Of a stretch of DNA of 64,000 bases, positions 19,092-29,694 are shown in pieces (positions within the stretch are counted from its first letter, which is position 1; each line of letters opens with the position of its first letter). The stretch comes from Plantago major (taxonomy: Eukaryota > Streptophyta > Magnoliopsida > Lamiales > Plantaginaceae). Both the position numbers and the translations under genes were made by a program. The stretch spans positions 72,352,217-72,416,216 of the forward strand of contig CM048841.1 in NCBI GenBank assembly GCA_026545765.1. The letters run 5' to 3'. The notes beneath the pieces were generated by a model. The model ran no database searches, had not been told where the DNA came from, and worked only from the letters and a program-made list of their open reading frames with translations.

Positions 19092-20002
19092 TGTTGAGGG
19101 ATAAGACCTCAAACACCAACACTACTACTACAAGTAACCTAATCTAAGATCCACCTCCAACTTGAAGTCCGAGAGAAGGCTTGTCCGAGCAAGAGTACCT
19201 GAAAGGACTAAGTGGGGGGTTAGAATGGGTTACCCGGATTGCCTGAGTCAATCCGGAAGGAGGCTTTACTCAAAGGAGAGATGAAAGCTCTCAATGCAAT
19301 AGTAATGGGAAAGATAATGAAATCAAGGATGTTTAGGACTTAGGAGACAACACAATTTCCTAGGGAATTTCACTTACCTCAAGGTCTTGGACCTTGTGTT
19401 ATATTTATAGTTATCGTATACTTATGAAGTAGCTCATAAGATGATGCCAAGTGTATGCCTCAGATTTGGACACCAATGCTACCTTTGACCCATGGCCCAT
19501 TAGTGAATAGTAATCCAATACTAATTAATGGGCTGGGAGGGTAGTTTGGTCCTTTCCCTCTGAGAGTACTGTTCCGCATGTTGGGTCCGTGTAAGTCCCT
19601 CGGACAGATCCGCATGATTGGATGACTCTGCCTTGGGTAACTCTAGGTGTCCGGACCTTAGAGTTCCACGGAAGCCTCTCAGTGGTTCTGTCAAATACGT
19701 TTGGTCTTACTGTACTGGTGGCGTCCGAGATTCTCTCGTCCGGTCCGTTTAGCATCTTAGGACTGACAGCTATGGTACTTGGGAGGACCAGTAACCTTTG
19801 TCCGGCTCGGAAGTCATCAATCTAGCTTGGTGGACCTAGTGAAATGGCGTCGACTTGTGAGTACTAGTTGACCTGAGATGGTTTCCTTTAGGACGGACCA
19901 CTCGAAGGTCGGACTAGCTTTGAATGGCTATCTTAGCCTTGATGCGCTCTAGGACACGCTCTATGGCGCCCTTAACGGATTGGACACATTTCCGTATCAA
20001 CA
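19092..20002 (-). mobile_element. 5' LTR of the gypsy element (911 bp)
   Basis: It is the partner of 5876-6791, beginning TGTTGAGGGATAAGACC and ending TATCAACA, followed by the CTGGC target duplicate at 20003-20007. One difference from the other LTR (TTCCGTATC here, TTCAGATC there) has the CAGA-to-CGTA form seen across the copia nest. Confidence 0.93.
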
Positions 20003-20175
20003 CTGGCAATAAACCGATTGCCGCACGACATTGGTATCCAGTGAGTCTATTAATGCCTACTGCTGCGGCAATCAATAAGATACTGTGCGACAACATGAAC
20101 ACTAAAGTGCTGGATTCCAACCTATGCAATATATTTCATTCTAATGCCCTGGCAATAAATCATATGTCGTGCTAG
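20003..20175 (+). repeat. Degenerate tandem repeat (right side of the gypsy insertion)
   Basis: It starts with the target duplicate CTGGC and carries three GCAAT(A)AA...GTGCG motifs at about 20006, 20071 and 20151, continuing the array at 5690-5875. Confidence 0.55.
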
Positions 20176-20414
20176 AAAATAAGACAGCGTAAATTTCAAC
20201 TACAAATAGCCGACAATACTCAAGAATGGATAACCAAAGTTGCATTACAATTCCATCCTATCATCGAATTCACCAAAATAAGACGGCATAAATTCAAACT
20301 ACAAATAGCCGACAAAAATCAAGAATGGATAACCAAAGTTGCATTACAATTCCATCCTATCATCGAATTCACCAAAATAAGACAGCATAAATTCCAACTA
20401 CAAATAGCCGACAA
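20176..20414 (+). repeat. 99-bp tandem repeat, 2.4 copies
   Basis: Units start AAAATAAGAC at 20176, 20275 and 20374 and are almost identical (CAACTACAAATAGCCGACAA; CCATCCTATCATCGAATTC). The third copy ends at ~20414. There are no spacers, so it is not a CRISPR array. Confidence 0.92.
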
Positions 20415-20529
20415 GTGCGTTCAATCGGAATCAATCGCTTTCCTATCAATGCTATGAAATTCATCAACATCGGAAGCATCATCGAAATCATCAGAAGTTT
20501 TAAGCCTAAAACTGGGCAATCTGAAGAAG

Positions 20530-20869
20530 TCATACTTCTTCACTAAATTTGACTCGAGACCCTCCTACTCTAACTATGTCGGCATATGAGATATCCGGGA
20601 GTGCAACGTAGAAGTCTATCACGGTCTTCCCGATGGTACTCCTTTGGAGTAGCAAAGAGTTTACCCCAATTGCGCATCTTACAAGCTTCATCCAGAAAAG
20701 GGTAGTTGTTTGGTTCTACAGTGACACCCCTTTCAGGCCATACGGTCCTGTTACCCAGCAGGTGCCTTCATTTCGCGTACACCAACGTCAACTCATTGGT
20801 TGTTGGGTGTTTCTTTGTATTGGTTGCTTGCTTACTTGATGCAGGAGCATGCTTTCGTTTAGGTTCCAT
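20530..20869 (-). pseudogene. Broken transposon-protein gene (envelope-like / plant transposon protein family)
   Basis: On the minus strand ATG 20869 opens MEPKRKHAPASSKQATNTKK, reaches a TGA after 33 codons, then continues in frame with RHLLGNRTVWPERGV and PNNYPFLDEACKMRNWGKLF. After a 1-base shift near 20615 it gives VIDFYVALPDISYADIVRVG, the FY...VRG-type core also seen in the 1378-3390 protein. It breaks off around 20530. This suggests a decayed element gene or a captured fragment. The family link rests on motif resemblance by eye. Confidence 0.45.
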
Positions 20870-21168
20870 CGACAAAAATGACCTGAATTAAAAAAAAAAA
20901 CAACTTAACTGATTAGTGTCGATAGTTGAATACAACAATAGCTTAAAGAAGCAACAACGCCTAGAAAGAAATAATATTAAAGAGACCCCTGCTGCTTTGA
21001 ATCATAGTCATGGAAAAGTCCATCCATAAATTCAGAAATGGAATTTATATGCACACTATCATTTAGCAATAGTCAGAAATAAAAACCCATGCCAAAAGCC
21101 AAAACAGTCATGGACCAGAGACTTTGGAACCCGTCATTACCGCTAAACCCATCTCAATCAGGACTGAT

Positions 21169-22767
21169 TGTTGGTCCAGATAACGGCAAAGGAAAAGACT
21201 ATAGGGGGTGAATAGTCTTTTACAACTTTTGTCGATAAACACAATTTCTCAGATATCTGTGAAGATATCTGATACTTAATTTCAGAGAGCAGAAGACATT
21301 TCTGTGATAAGTGCACGGTTTCAAAGAAGATATAAGTGTGTAAATACTCAGCAAGGTAAATAAAGCAAGTAATAAGTTGCAGAAAGTAAATAACACAGAT
21401 CTTTATAGTGGTATCTGAGGGTGGCGTAATCCCTCAACTAATCCACTCACCCTTTTTCAGGACTTGAAATTCACTAAGATAGATATTGAGTTCTCCTTAC
21501 AATAAACCTATCCCTTGATTTCCTTTTACACTAGGTTCCCAACCAAGTGTTCTCCCTGAGTTATTCCCCGGCTTTCTCAGCCAAGTACATCCTGTAATCA
21601 GAAACCTTTGAGCTATTCCTTAGTTTCCCAAACTAAGTACTTCCTATGCTCGGTAACCTTGGAGTTATTCCTTAGTTTCCCAAACTAAGTACTTCCTGTA
21701 CTCCACGCCGTTTAAGGTGTTGGTTAAGGTAGTTTGCCAGGTGAGTAGTCTTAATAACTTTCTCAGTTATGTAGGAATACTCTATAGAACAAGAATCACT
21801 TAACACACTTCACAATGTGTGGTGATATGTTCTTTACTGACCCAAGTCTATGTTAAATGTTCTAGAGAATGAAACTTAGATACTTGATCTTTTGATTCAA
21901 CTCCTTCATAGATAGCAATGCTTGTTATGGATTAGGACACTTAGAACTTTCGTGCTACTTAGAATTCAAGAGCTTGGTCGCAACAGTAAGCTAGTGAATA
22001 AATAGATTGAAGGCTTGTATGCTTGAAAGAATAAGTTCGTAGTTGTAAGTTCTTGGTGTGTTCAGTGTGTGTTCAAGCATTCTAAGTGCTGATATATATA
22101 GTTGAAAATCATGCCTTTTGAATAGTATCCGTTAGGCTTAATGAAATTCAAACTATTGATATATGTAAATAGTACTGCAGAAGACGTTGTCTCTTTTCAG
22201 AGATTTCCTCTTTTGTTCAGATGTCTCTGTCTGCGCATTTATTGCATTGTACTATTTTTTGTCTCAGAGTAACGGAACTATGCATGCTTTCAAGCATTGC
22301 ATGTCCCTTTCGAGAGACCTTCACATCTTCGATACTGTGAAACATTGTTTCCCAGAAATATAGTTTTATCCAGGGTATCTGAGTGTAGATATATGTGGGC
22401 ACTTTTCCTCGTTCAGAAACCTTGTGTTTTCAGATATCTTTTGCAAAACTTGTTTATTGAAAAACACTTGTTATTCAAGATATCTGGACATAGGTATCTG
22501 ATGACCTTCGTCTTCAGCAATCTTGTGCAGTCTTCAAAACTTCAAAATTGGTTGAACTCTCTTGCTGGATTCCTTCTTCTTGGTCTTCTTCAAAGATATA
22601 AAAATTACATTCAGAGACCTAACATCCTATACAAGATTTGCTAGACTAACATACTTAGTGATTTTCCTCTTTTACAGTGTTCAAGTGAACCAAGAGTACT
22701 AACCACCTTTCTTAGCTAAGATAAGTCATTATGTTGCTGATCAAAATCTAAACAGATATTCCTAACA
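21169..22767 (-). mobile_element. 3' LTR of element A (1599 bp)
   Basis: On the plus strand it begins TGTTGGTCCAGATAACGG and ends ATTCCTAACA, so read on the minus strand it runs TGTTAGGAATATC...CCAACA. It has many AGATATCTG motifs, an R-type segment rich in AAGTACTTCC repeats (21590-21700), and ATATATATAG near 22093 as a promoter candidate. Confidence 0.9.
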
Positions 22768-22787
22768 AATTTCCCCCCTTTTTGATC
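22768..22787 (-). promoter_or_regulatory. Polypurine tract of element A
   Basis: The minus strand reads GATCAAAAAGGGGGGAAATT directly before the LTR. The same tract precedes the LTRs of C (41850-41868) and D. Confidence 0.8.
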
Positions 22788-23141
22788 AGTCAACGATGAC
22801 TATCTTTAAAACCTATTACAACTTGGAAGAGGGAACAATCTAACAATCATTTCTTATGATCTTTTCAATTCATTTTAATTAAGTGCAGAAAGTAAACATC
22901 AACCAAATCACAAGGTGTGATCTTTGCTGACAAGTTATCTTTTTATAGATTGATATCTGAGAGTAGGTTCGTCAGATATGTTATAAAGAAAGTTCACAGA
23001 TAACTTAATAAATAAAACATATTACAACACAGTCAGCAAGATACAAAACACTTAGTTAAATTAGGACAACAGGAGTAACCAAGCTCCAAGTAGACATTCT
23101 AATAAATTAGTCTTCAAGTCTTCAATCAGAAGATCTACGGA

Positions 23142-26100
23142 TCAATTTGCAGATTCCCTATCCCCAAACCTTTTGATATCATCTGAGTAGTCATAGAGCA
23201 AGGTCCTGACTATCATCTCAGTGTTTCTGGCAAATCCACATACTTTGTAGGTTTTGGTGGGATTCTTCTTGGCAAATTGTTTAACCCACATATACTTTCT
23301 CCATTTCCAAGCATGCTCAATTATGATATCTGATAGCTTGAAGTATTCATATATGATCCTCAGATATCTGATGTCACCCTTGTATTGATCTTCAGTCATG
23401 TAGAAAGACTCATAGGGTTCCACAACAAGTCTTGCTCTTGTGCCTGTTCCAGTGATGTTGGGAATTCTGTGCATATCATCTGGCTTTCCATAAGGACAAT
23501 CATCAGAGAGGTCCTTCTTCATGGCTTCTATTCTCTTGATTACTTCAAAACCCAACCAGGCTTTGATGTGGTTGGTGTTAATCAAGACTGACTTGTCTTT
23601 TCTCCATGCCATGAGTTGTTTATGGATTGGTTCTGGAAAATTTTCATTTACCAGTAAGTGCTTGAGTTCCAGAATCCAGTAGCCATTCTTCTAATTAATG
23701 CACCTGTAGACAGAGGAGTCATTGTTGGTCTTCACATACTCAATCTTGGCTTCTTCAGACCTGAGTGGTAGTTGAAGTTTTCTTTGTTCAGCTCTCAGCC
23801 TGTGCCTCCTTTGTCTTGAATTCTCCCTTGGGGGTTTGCTTGAAGAACCACCCTGGATTGACTTGGTATTTCCAGAGGGTGTTTTAGCTGCTAAAGGCTT
23901 TGCAGCTATGGGCTCAGATAGGCTATTAACCCTTTTTCTTTTTCAGTGAAGAGGAGCTTCATGTTCATCAGTCTCTTCATCATCATCATCAAGATCAATT
24001 CTTGTGAAAATTTTGCAGCCTTCTTCATTGCCCTGGGATTTGATTTGTCCTTCTTCTTCTTCTTCTTCTTCTTCTTCTTCTTCTTCTTCTTCTTCAGAAA
24101 ACTCTTCAATCCCTCTTTGTCTTCTCCTTGGAGCCTTGGTACTCCTTGGAGGTTTATGTGCCCTGGCCCTTGTTGTCATTCCTTTTTCAGGAAGTTGCTG
24201 AGTGGTGGCCACTATTTCTAGAGCAGTCTAACTGCAGGAAGGCTCATTTATTTTTAGTGGTGGAAGTGATGGTTGTTCAGATTTCTTCTTGTTTCCTCTT
24301 CCTTTCTGAGCGCCGGATCCTTTATCTTGTCCTTGATATCCTTCCCCCTTAGTCATTGTTGACTGACTCAGTGTCACAAAGGATTCTGAGAGTGACTCAA
24401 AATTCCTTTGCAGATAGTTGTAGGCAGCAACCAACTTTTGCAATTCAGCCTTGAGCTCCTGATTTTGTTTAATAAGTCATGTTTCCTTATCAGTGAGCTC
24501 TGCCAGTGGGCCTTGAGTAGCATCTGCTTCAAAGAAGATAGCTAGCCTCATTGAGGGCTTTTTCAAGAAGATTATTCTCATCATCCTTGCCATGCCTAGG
24601 TCTCTTTGAGCAATGACTGCTTGTTGTTCTCGAGTGATTAACCTGAACTTCTTCATTTCATAGGATTGATGCAATTACTTCTTCATTTTGATGAGACAAC
24701 TCCTTTCTTAGAGTTGCTGTAACTCGTATCCGCCATGTAATCATGGAGTTGAGATTTAGTTTCATCAAGCTTTGAGGAGCTATCAGTTTTCTCTTTAAGT
24801 GAGAAACTCCCAAGTGAACATTTGCATGTTTTGCCAGGGTTCTGTCTTCTTTATCATCCGAGTCTTCATCCCAATGATCTTCATCATCTTGGGCATTTTC
24901 ATCAATATTTTCTAGCCCAGCAACCATCTCAGATATGGGCTTCTTTCCTTTCAGTGAGGAGGATGGTACTTCTTTTGGTGATGTAGCCTTAGCATCATGC
25001 TTGTCTTCAGATACTTGCTCAGTATCTAATTCTTCAAAGAATTGCCCGAATAAAGAAGTCGGAGTTCTTTCATCTCAGCCTAAGCTTCCATTTCCTTGAT
25101 GGTTTGATCTTCAATCGTTTAGAGCTTTGCTTTGGATTCAGCTATCTTCTCTTCCAGTTGAAGATTTAGATGTTGTTCTTCCTCCAACAACTGTTTGAGT
25201 CGAGCAACTCTGGCTTGTGCATCCAATATTTTCTGAGTGTTGCCCTCAGAGTGCTCAACTACTTGTTCATTAGAGTCTTTTTGTTGGGGAGATGGATGTG
25301 TAGACTTCTGAGGAGATGGAGGAGGGGAATTTTGTGAAGTCCTCTCAGTGTGCTTTTCAGCAACTGAGGCATTGTTTCCTTGTGCAATCCCTCCTGTCCC
25401 TGGTGCAGGGGCATCATCATCATCCTTTTTGTCATTATCATCCTTGTGATGGTCAGAAGAAGGTTCTTCAATATTATTCTCATCTGTTTCCTCCTCATCT
25501 TCAGAAACCAGATTGATCACTTCAGGTAGTGTGACCAATTGCCCATTTACTTCCTCTTGTTCAGAGGGTATGCACTGTAGGGACTTGGGCAAGATTGGCT
25601 TGAATGCCATCTCCATTCTGGTCTGACCATCTGCCTTTTCAAAGGTTTCAATAAGCTTATGTGCTACTTCCTTTATGAAGTTCTTATTCATTAACGTGGC
25701 AAATGCGTATTGCTCAGTTGGAAACATTGCATGCACATAATTCTCCAAGTCAAATGCTCTTGCTCTTCTAGTAGGGTGATCAGTGACCGTTGTGATCTCA
25801 AATAGATTAGAGCATCTGAGTCTCTGCCATTTCTTGAAACACTTTAGATGCTTTGGCAGAGTATGATCCTTGAAGAATGGAGTAGGTCCTTGTTCACATC
25901 TTCAGGGACCACCAAGGCACTAGCTTGAGCCTGAAAGAGAGAGTTTTGAGTTAGTTTCAAAACTTTAGTAGATATCTGGGTTTTAGAGTAGTCAAGTATC
26001 TGTTACCTGCAGGCAAAGAATGTGCGTAAGGTTGGATCATCGAGGTTCCAGGTGCCTCAGATATCTTGGTGTGAGGAGGAGACTTGGAAGTCTGATCCTC

Positions 26101-28621
26101 AGCATCCTCTCTTTCTTTTTGAACCTGAGAATAAAATACAACATAACACTCAGAGATTTATCAGGAGAGAAACACTAAGACAATTTGATATCTGAGATGT
26201 TAATTACCTCCACAGTAGGAGGCTTAGATACTTATCTCTCAGAAACTTGTACAGTTTCTGGTATTCTCTCTGGTGATGAAGGTTTGGTGGCCTCATCAAT
26301 TTCCATTGGTTGAGGGGATTGAGTGGGCAATTCCCCAGCAACTTCTACTTCTGTTTGAGCCTGTGAGTCAAAAGTGTTAAGTTTTTAGAAAAATGATCAG
26401 AGTAACATTGTGAAGAATATAGATATCTGAGATATATACCTTCTCAATAGAAGGCTCAGATACTTGTTCCTCAGAGACTTTGTGAGTCTCTAGTTGATTC
26501 TTGGATGAGTCAGGCTTCAAATTTCATCATTTTTCTTCTCGCTTGGAGCCTATTAGAAACAAACACTTAGTTAGTCGTGTGTGTATAAAAGATATCGAAA
26601 AGTTATATCTTAAGGAACTCTCTATCACCGTGAGTACGCCTGATTCCTTAAGAGTTGAGGCTGTGGTGGCCTCCTTCCCAGTCTCTGAGGCAAGCTTTCC
26701 AGCTTCCTCTTGTTCTTGTGTTTCTAATTCAGCCTGTAACAAAGATATTTTAATAAGTAACAAGATTTAAGCATAAGTTATCACAAGTAAAGAGTTAAAC
26801 CATTCAGCTACCTGAGCTTTGTCAGGCTGACTGGTCTCTGGAACTTGTGAAGTTTCCATGCGTTGGTCTTGTTGATCCATTTCAGCTTCTTTGTTTGAAG
26901 TTTCAGGTACTTCAGACCTTTCCTGAGTGTGCAACTCAGTTGCCTCCCCTGGTTGATCATTCTGAGCAGATGCCTCAGTTTGATCCCTCTCAGTGAGTTG
27001 GGGAACTTGTTCTTTTACAGGATTTTCTTCAGCAAGGAAAGATGCTGGTATCTCATGCTGTAACTCAAGTATTATCTCAACAGCATCCACTATTGGCTGT
27101 TGTGGTTGGTGTGGTGATTCTGATCTGGATGAAGAAGGTGATGCTGTATGGGGCCTATCCAGATCTGCTTGAGACAGATTTTTAAGTGTTGAGGCAATGG
27201 CAGTATCCTCCAACACTAAGTTGCCACTCACCAGAGCATCTTCAATGTGCTTAAGTGTTACTTGCTCTGATGGTGTGTTTTGTCCAGTGACCTTGGACAC
27301 AGTTGCTTCTTCAGCAACCTTTGAACTAGTTGCCTTCTCAGCAACCTCTGCACTTGTTGCTCTTTCAACAAACTTGGGGATTATGGCTTCCCCCTCATCT
27401 TCAGATTCCTCATCGAAATCTGGGACTGAATTATCAACAATCCCGCTTCGCAGAGAGTTTGAAGTTTCTCACTGCTTTTATCAGCATTGATAAGTTCATC
27501 AACAAGGCACTCTGCAACATTGATGAGTTCATCAGCTGTGGTCTTAGCAGCATTGATGAGTTCATCAGCAGTGGCGGCAGATATCTGAGAGTCGACATCC
27601 ACAATGGGTATGTTCACCGATTTGCCGAGACTTCTTCGTGAAGTTCGTTTTTGGTCGCAACGAAACCCTCGATACCTCATCGCCTTTCGTTTCGAACCTT
27701 TCCGAGATGCAGAACATTTTCATCATGTTTGTATACTCATATTTGTAGAGTAGGTTACTATCGCAATGTCCGCCGCCTCTCGAGCTCAATGCCAAGGCAC
27801 TCCGAAGTAGCATATCTTCATCCATAGCCATCGTGGCTTTTGGCTCAAGAAGGCCCTTAACGATTTTTGGCTCAAAGCCTCAGATCTTCTTCACAAATTT
27901 CATGAAGGCGATTTCCCCAATTAAAAGGGTTTTCCAAATTTTTATTTTGTTGATTCAACAAGAACATCATCATCCAGCGTTCTTGGCTTATCCGTCACCT
28001 CCTTGTAGACCATCAAAGCATCTGTGAAGGATACATGCCAACACATCCCAGTGAACCAGCATATGTCTGGTTCTGATGTCAGCAAGTTTGATGTTGATGG
28101 GTGTGTCTGGCTTGTCAAGATCACACACATCACTGTAGAGCTTTTTGACACCCTCAAGGAGATCTTCATCCTTGGTGTCAATTTCAAAATCCTTTCCAAG
28201 ATTTTGAAGTTCAAACAGCTCACGTAAAGTCGCTTGCATAACAGATTTCGTCCTTGGACTTTAGTCTTGATAGACACGCCTCAAAGGCCTTCAGAGACTT
28301 TGGAAATAATCGTGGAGTTGTTGTAAAACTCAGACATCCAAAGGAAGAAACTCCATCGAAGAGTGATAGAAAGCCCTTGATTTGTGCCTTTTCAAGCATA
28401 TCAAGTACCAACTTTCTGTCAGCCTGGTTTTCTATTGCAGCTACAAGGTATTCCTCAATCGTGGAACCACCCCAAATCATCCTATGATTTGAAGTCCAAT
28501 GATCAGGATTGAACTCTCCAGTCAACTGTTTGTTCGTTATAACCAACACTGGTGCTTGCTTTTCAACAGTACCAGAGGTAGTAGCTTGGGATTTCTGAGT
28601 AGAAGCACGTTTGGGAGCCAT
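23142..28621 (-). pseudogene. Accessory (envelope-like) gene of element A, multi-exon
   Basis: ATG 28621 begins MAPKRASTQKSQATTSG. An N-terminal domain (EFNPDHWTSNHRMIWGG, AAIENQADRKLVLDML, LRELFELQNLGKDFEI) is split by frameshifts near 28300 and 28000. Then come acidic/Gln-rich exons with introns 26734-26811, 26550-26628, 26361-26439, 26125-26217 and 25931-26006. A conserved block follows (25748 down: MENYVHAMFPTEQYAFATL), then an Asp/Glu-rich linker, a coiled coil (ARLKQLLEEEQHLNLQLEEK), a polyglutamate run from (GAA)n, and a C-terminal domain at 23612-23142 (NHIKAWLGFEVIKRIEAM, YESFYMTEDQYKGDIRYL). No transmembrane segment is seen. It sits where Sireviruses carry their env-like gene, but its function is unknown. 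Confidence 0.7.
24051..24095 (+). repeat. (CTT)n microsatellite inside the accessory gene
   Basis: About 15 triplets in frame; on the minus strand they encode a run of ~15 Glu. Element D has only a few AAG/GAA triplets at the matching place (55449-55460), so this is an expansion specific to copy A. Confidence 0.9.
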
Positions 28622-28815
28622 CTCTTTAAATAGTAGTAGTTTTTTTTTTAAACTTGGAAAGAGATTAGGGTAAAGGATTAGTAATTCTTTGCAGAAAAAC
28701 TAAGAAGGAATCAGTAGTTGCAGAGAAATTTGCAGGGAGATTTGAGAGTATTTTGCAGTTTTTGTGCAATGGCAAATGTAGGATTAGACGAAAGTGATTT
28801 CTTTTGCCAAAATCC

Positions 28816-28825
28816 TATATATATA
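28816..28825 (-). promoter_or_regulatory. Internal TATA box before the accessory gene of A
   Basis: TATATATATA followed on the minus strand by GGATTTTGGCAAAAG, 204 bp upstream of the ATG at 28621. The same box and downstream bases occur at nearly the same distance in B (37719) and D (50690). Confidence 0.6.
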
Positions 28826-29266
28826 GCATTTTACTCTCAACAGACATATACATACAAATTGATTTTGTACATATATATCTGTGCAAATGCAGATAGACGT
28901 GGGTAAAATTCGTTTTGCATTAAATGCTTAGTGGGCCACGTCTGTGTTTTTACAGTCCACTAATTTATTGAGAATTGATCTCGCTGTTAAGATCAAACGC
29001 CCATTTCATCAAGGGTCACGATTGCTTCTTCAGCAATGATCACAATCATTAATTGTAATTGTGCCCAATTAATGAAATTTGGCGTAAGGCTTTCTGAATC
29101 ACATCTCTTTTCTGTGACTAGGGATGCCTTTGGACTTATGTAGTCAGTTTAGAGACTGTGTGTAACTTAACATAAAAATGGAAAGATACAAAACACCAGA
29201 GATGTAGTTGACTGAATATAGTTGTACCACGTTTCTCTTTTATGTCCCCCCTCACTAAGTGATCTA

Positions 29267-29530
29267 GATATCTGAGTACTTGTCTCAGAAATCTTCAAAT
29301 AGCCATTTTACCCTTTAACCTTTGATATCTGAGTACCCGTCTCAGATATCTTTTTGTTATGTGTTTCACCTTTTGTTTTTGATATTCTGAATTCCTGTTC
29401 CACATATCTTATCTCTTCTTTTTCCTTTCTCAATCACACTGAGTTCCTGTCTCAGATACCTTTTTGCCTTGAATATCTGGATGCTTGTTCCAGATATCTT
29501 TCTCCTTTCTGAGTTTCCGTCTCAGAGATT
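29267..29530 (-). repeat. Array of six near-palindromes between pol and the accessory gene (A)
   Basis: Units at 29267-29293, 29324-29351, 29381-29409, 29436-29460, 29471-29499 and 29506-29530 each have arms like ATATCTGAG and CTCAGATAT (or ATATCTGGA / TCCAGATAT) around a 6-8 nt centre, spaced 35-57 bp. Element D carries a related array (50050-50200). They could form hairpins in the RNA or bind dimeric proteins. Confidence 0.75.
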
Positions 29531-29694
29531 AGAACTTTTTAGTTCCTTTGGTAGCTCCATTAACCCAAGACTATGTCTCAAGGTTAAGAACCTGCTTTCT
29601 TGCAAAGGCTTTGTAAATATATCTGCAAGTTGGTCTTCAGTACCAATCTTGAGTATCTCTATATTGCCTTTTTCAACATGGTCTCTAATGAAGT
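29522..29694 (-). pseudogene. C-terminal end of pol (RNase H tail) of element A
   Basis: The minus strand reads FIRDHVEKGNIEILKIGTED and ADIFTKPLQESRFLTLRHSL, the conserved end of copia RNase H, closing LGLMELPKE. The upstream part is cut by the LTR of element B at 29695. Confidence 0.9.

Larger units (their letters stand above)
5876..20002 (-). mobile_element. Complete Ty3/gypsy LTR retrotransposon, Tat-like, on the minus strand
   Basis: A 14.1-kb element bounded by LTRs that start TGTTGAGGG and end CAACA on the plus strand, with CTGGC duplicated at 5871-5875 and 20003-20007. The minus strand carries gag, protease, RT, RNase H and integrase in gypsy order (integrase after RT). A ~6-kb zone between integrase and the 3' LTR holds plus-strand genes. 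Antisense ORFs in this place, and the gag/RT style, are known from the Tat lineage. Several frameshifts and in-frame stops mean this copy is not autonomous. Confidence 0.93.
21169..29694 (-). mobile_element. Copia element A (minus strand), 5' part lost
   Basis: Order on the minus strand: the end of pol RNase H (29694-29522), a palindrome array, an internal TATA box, an intron-bearing accessory gene, a polypurine tract and a 3' LTR. Its pol is cut at 29694 by insertion of element B, and the upstream part is not found elsewhere in the window. Gag and pol style in its relatives here places the family among Sirevirus-like copia elements. A and D share one LTR and accessory-gene subtype; B and C/E share another. 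Confidence 0.85.

Noticed and set aside
20176-20414. Regular 99-bp repeats resembling an array
   Set aside because: Units are contiguous without unique spacers and this is plant DNA, so not CRISPR.
23946-24221. Plus-strand ORF with a long Phe run
   Set aside because: It is the complement of the GAA repeat in the minus-strand accessory gene and has no other support.
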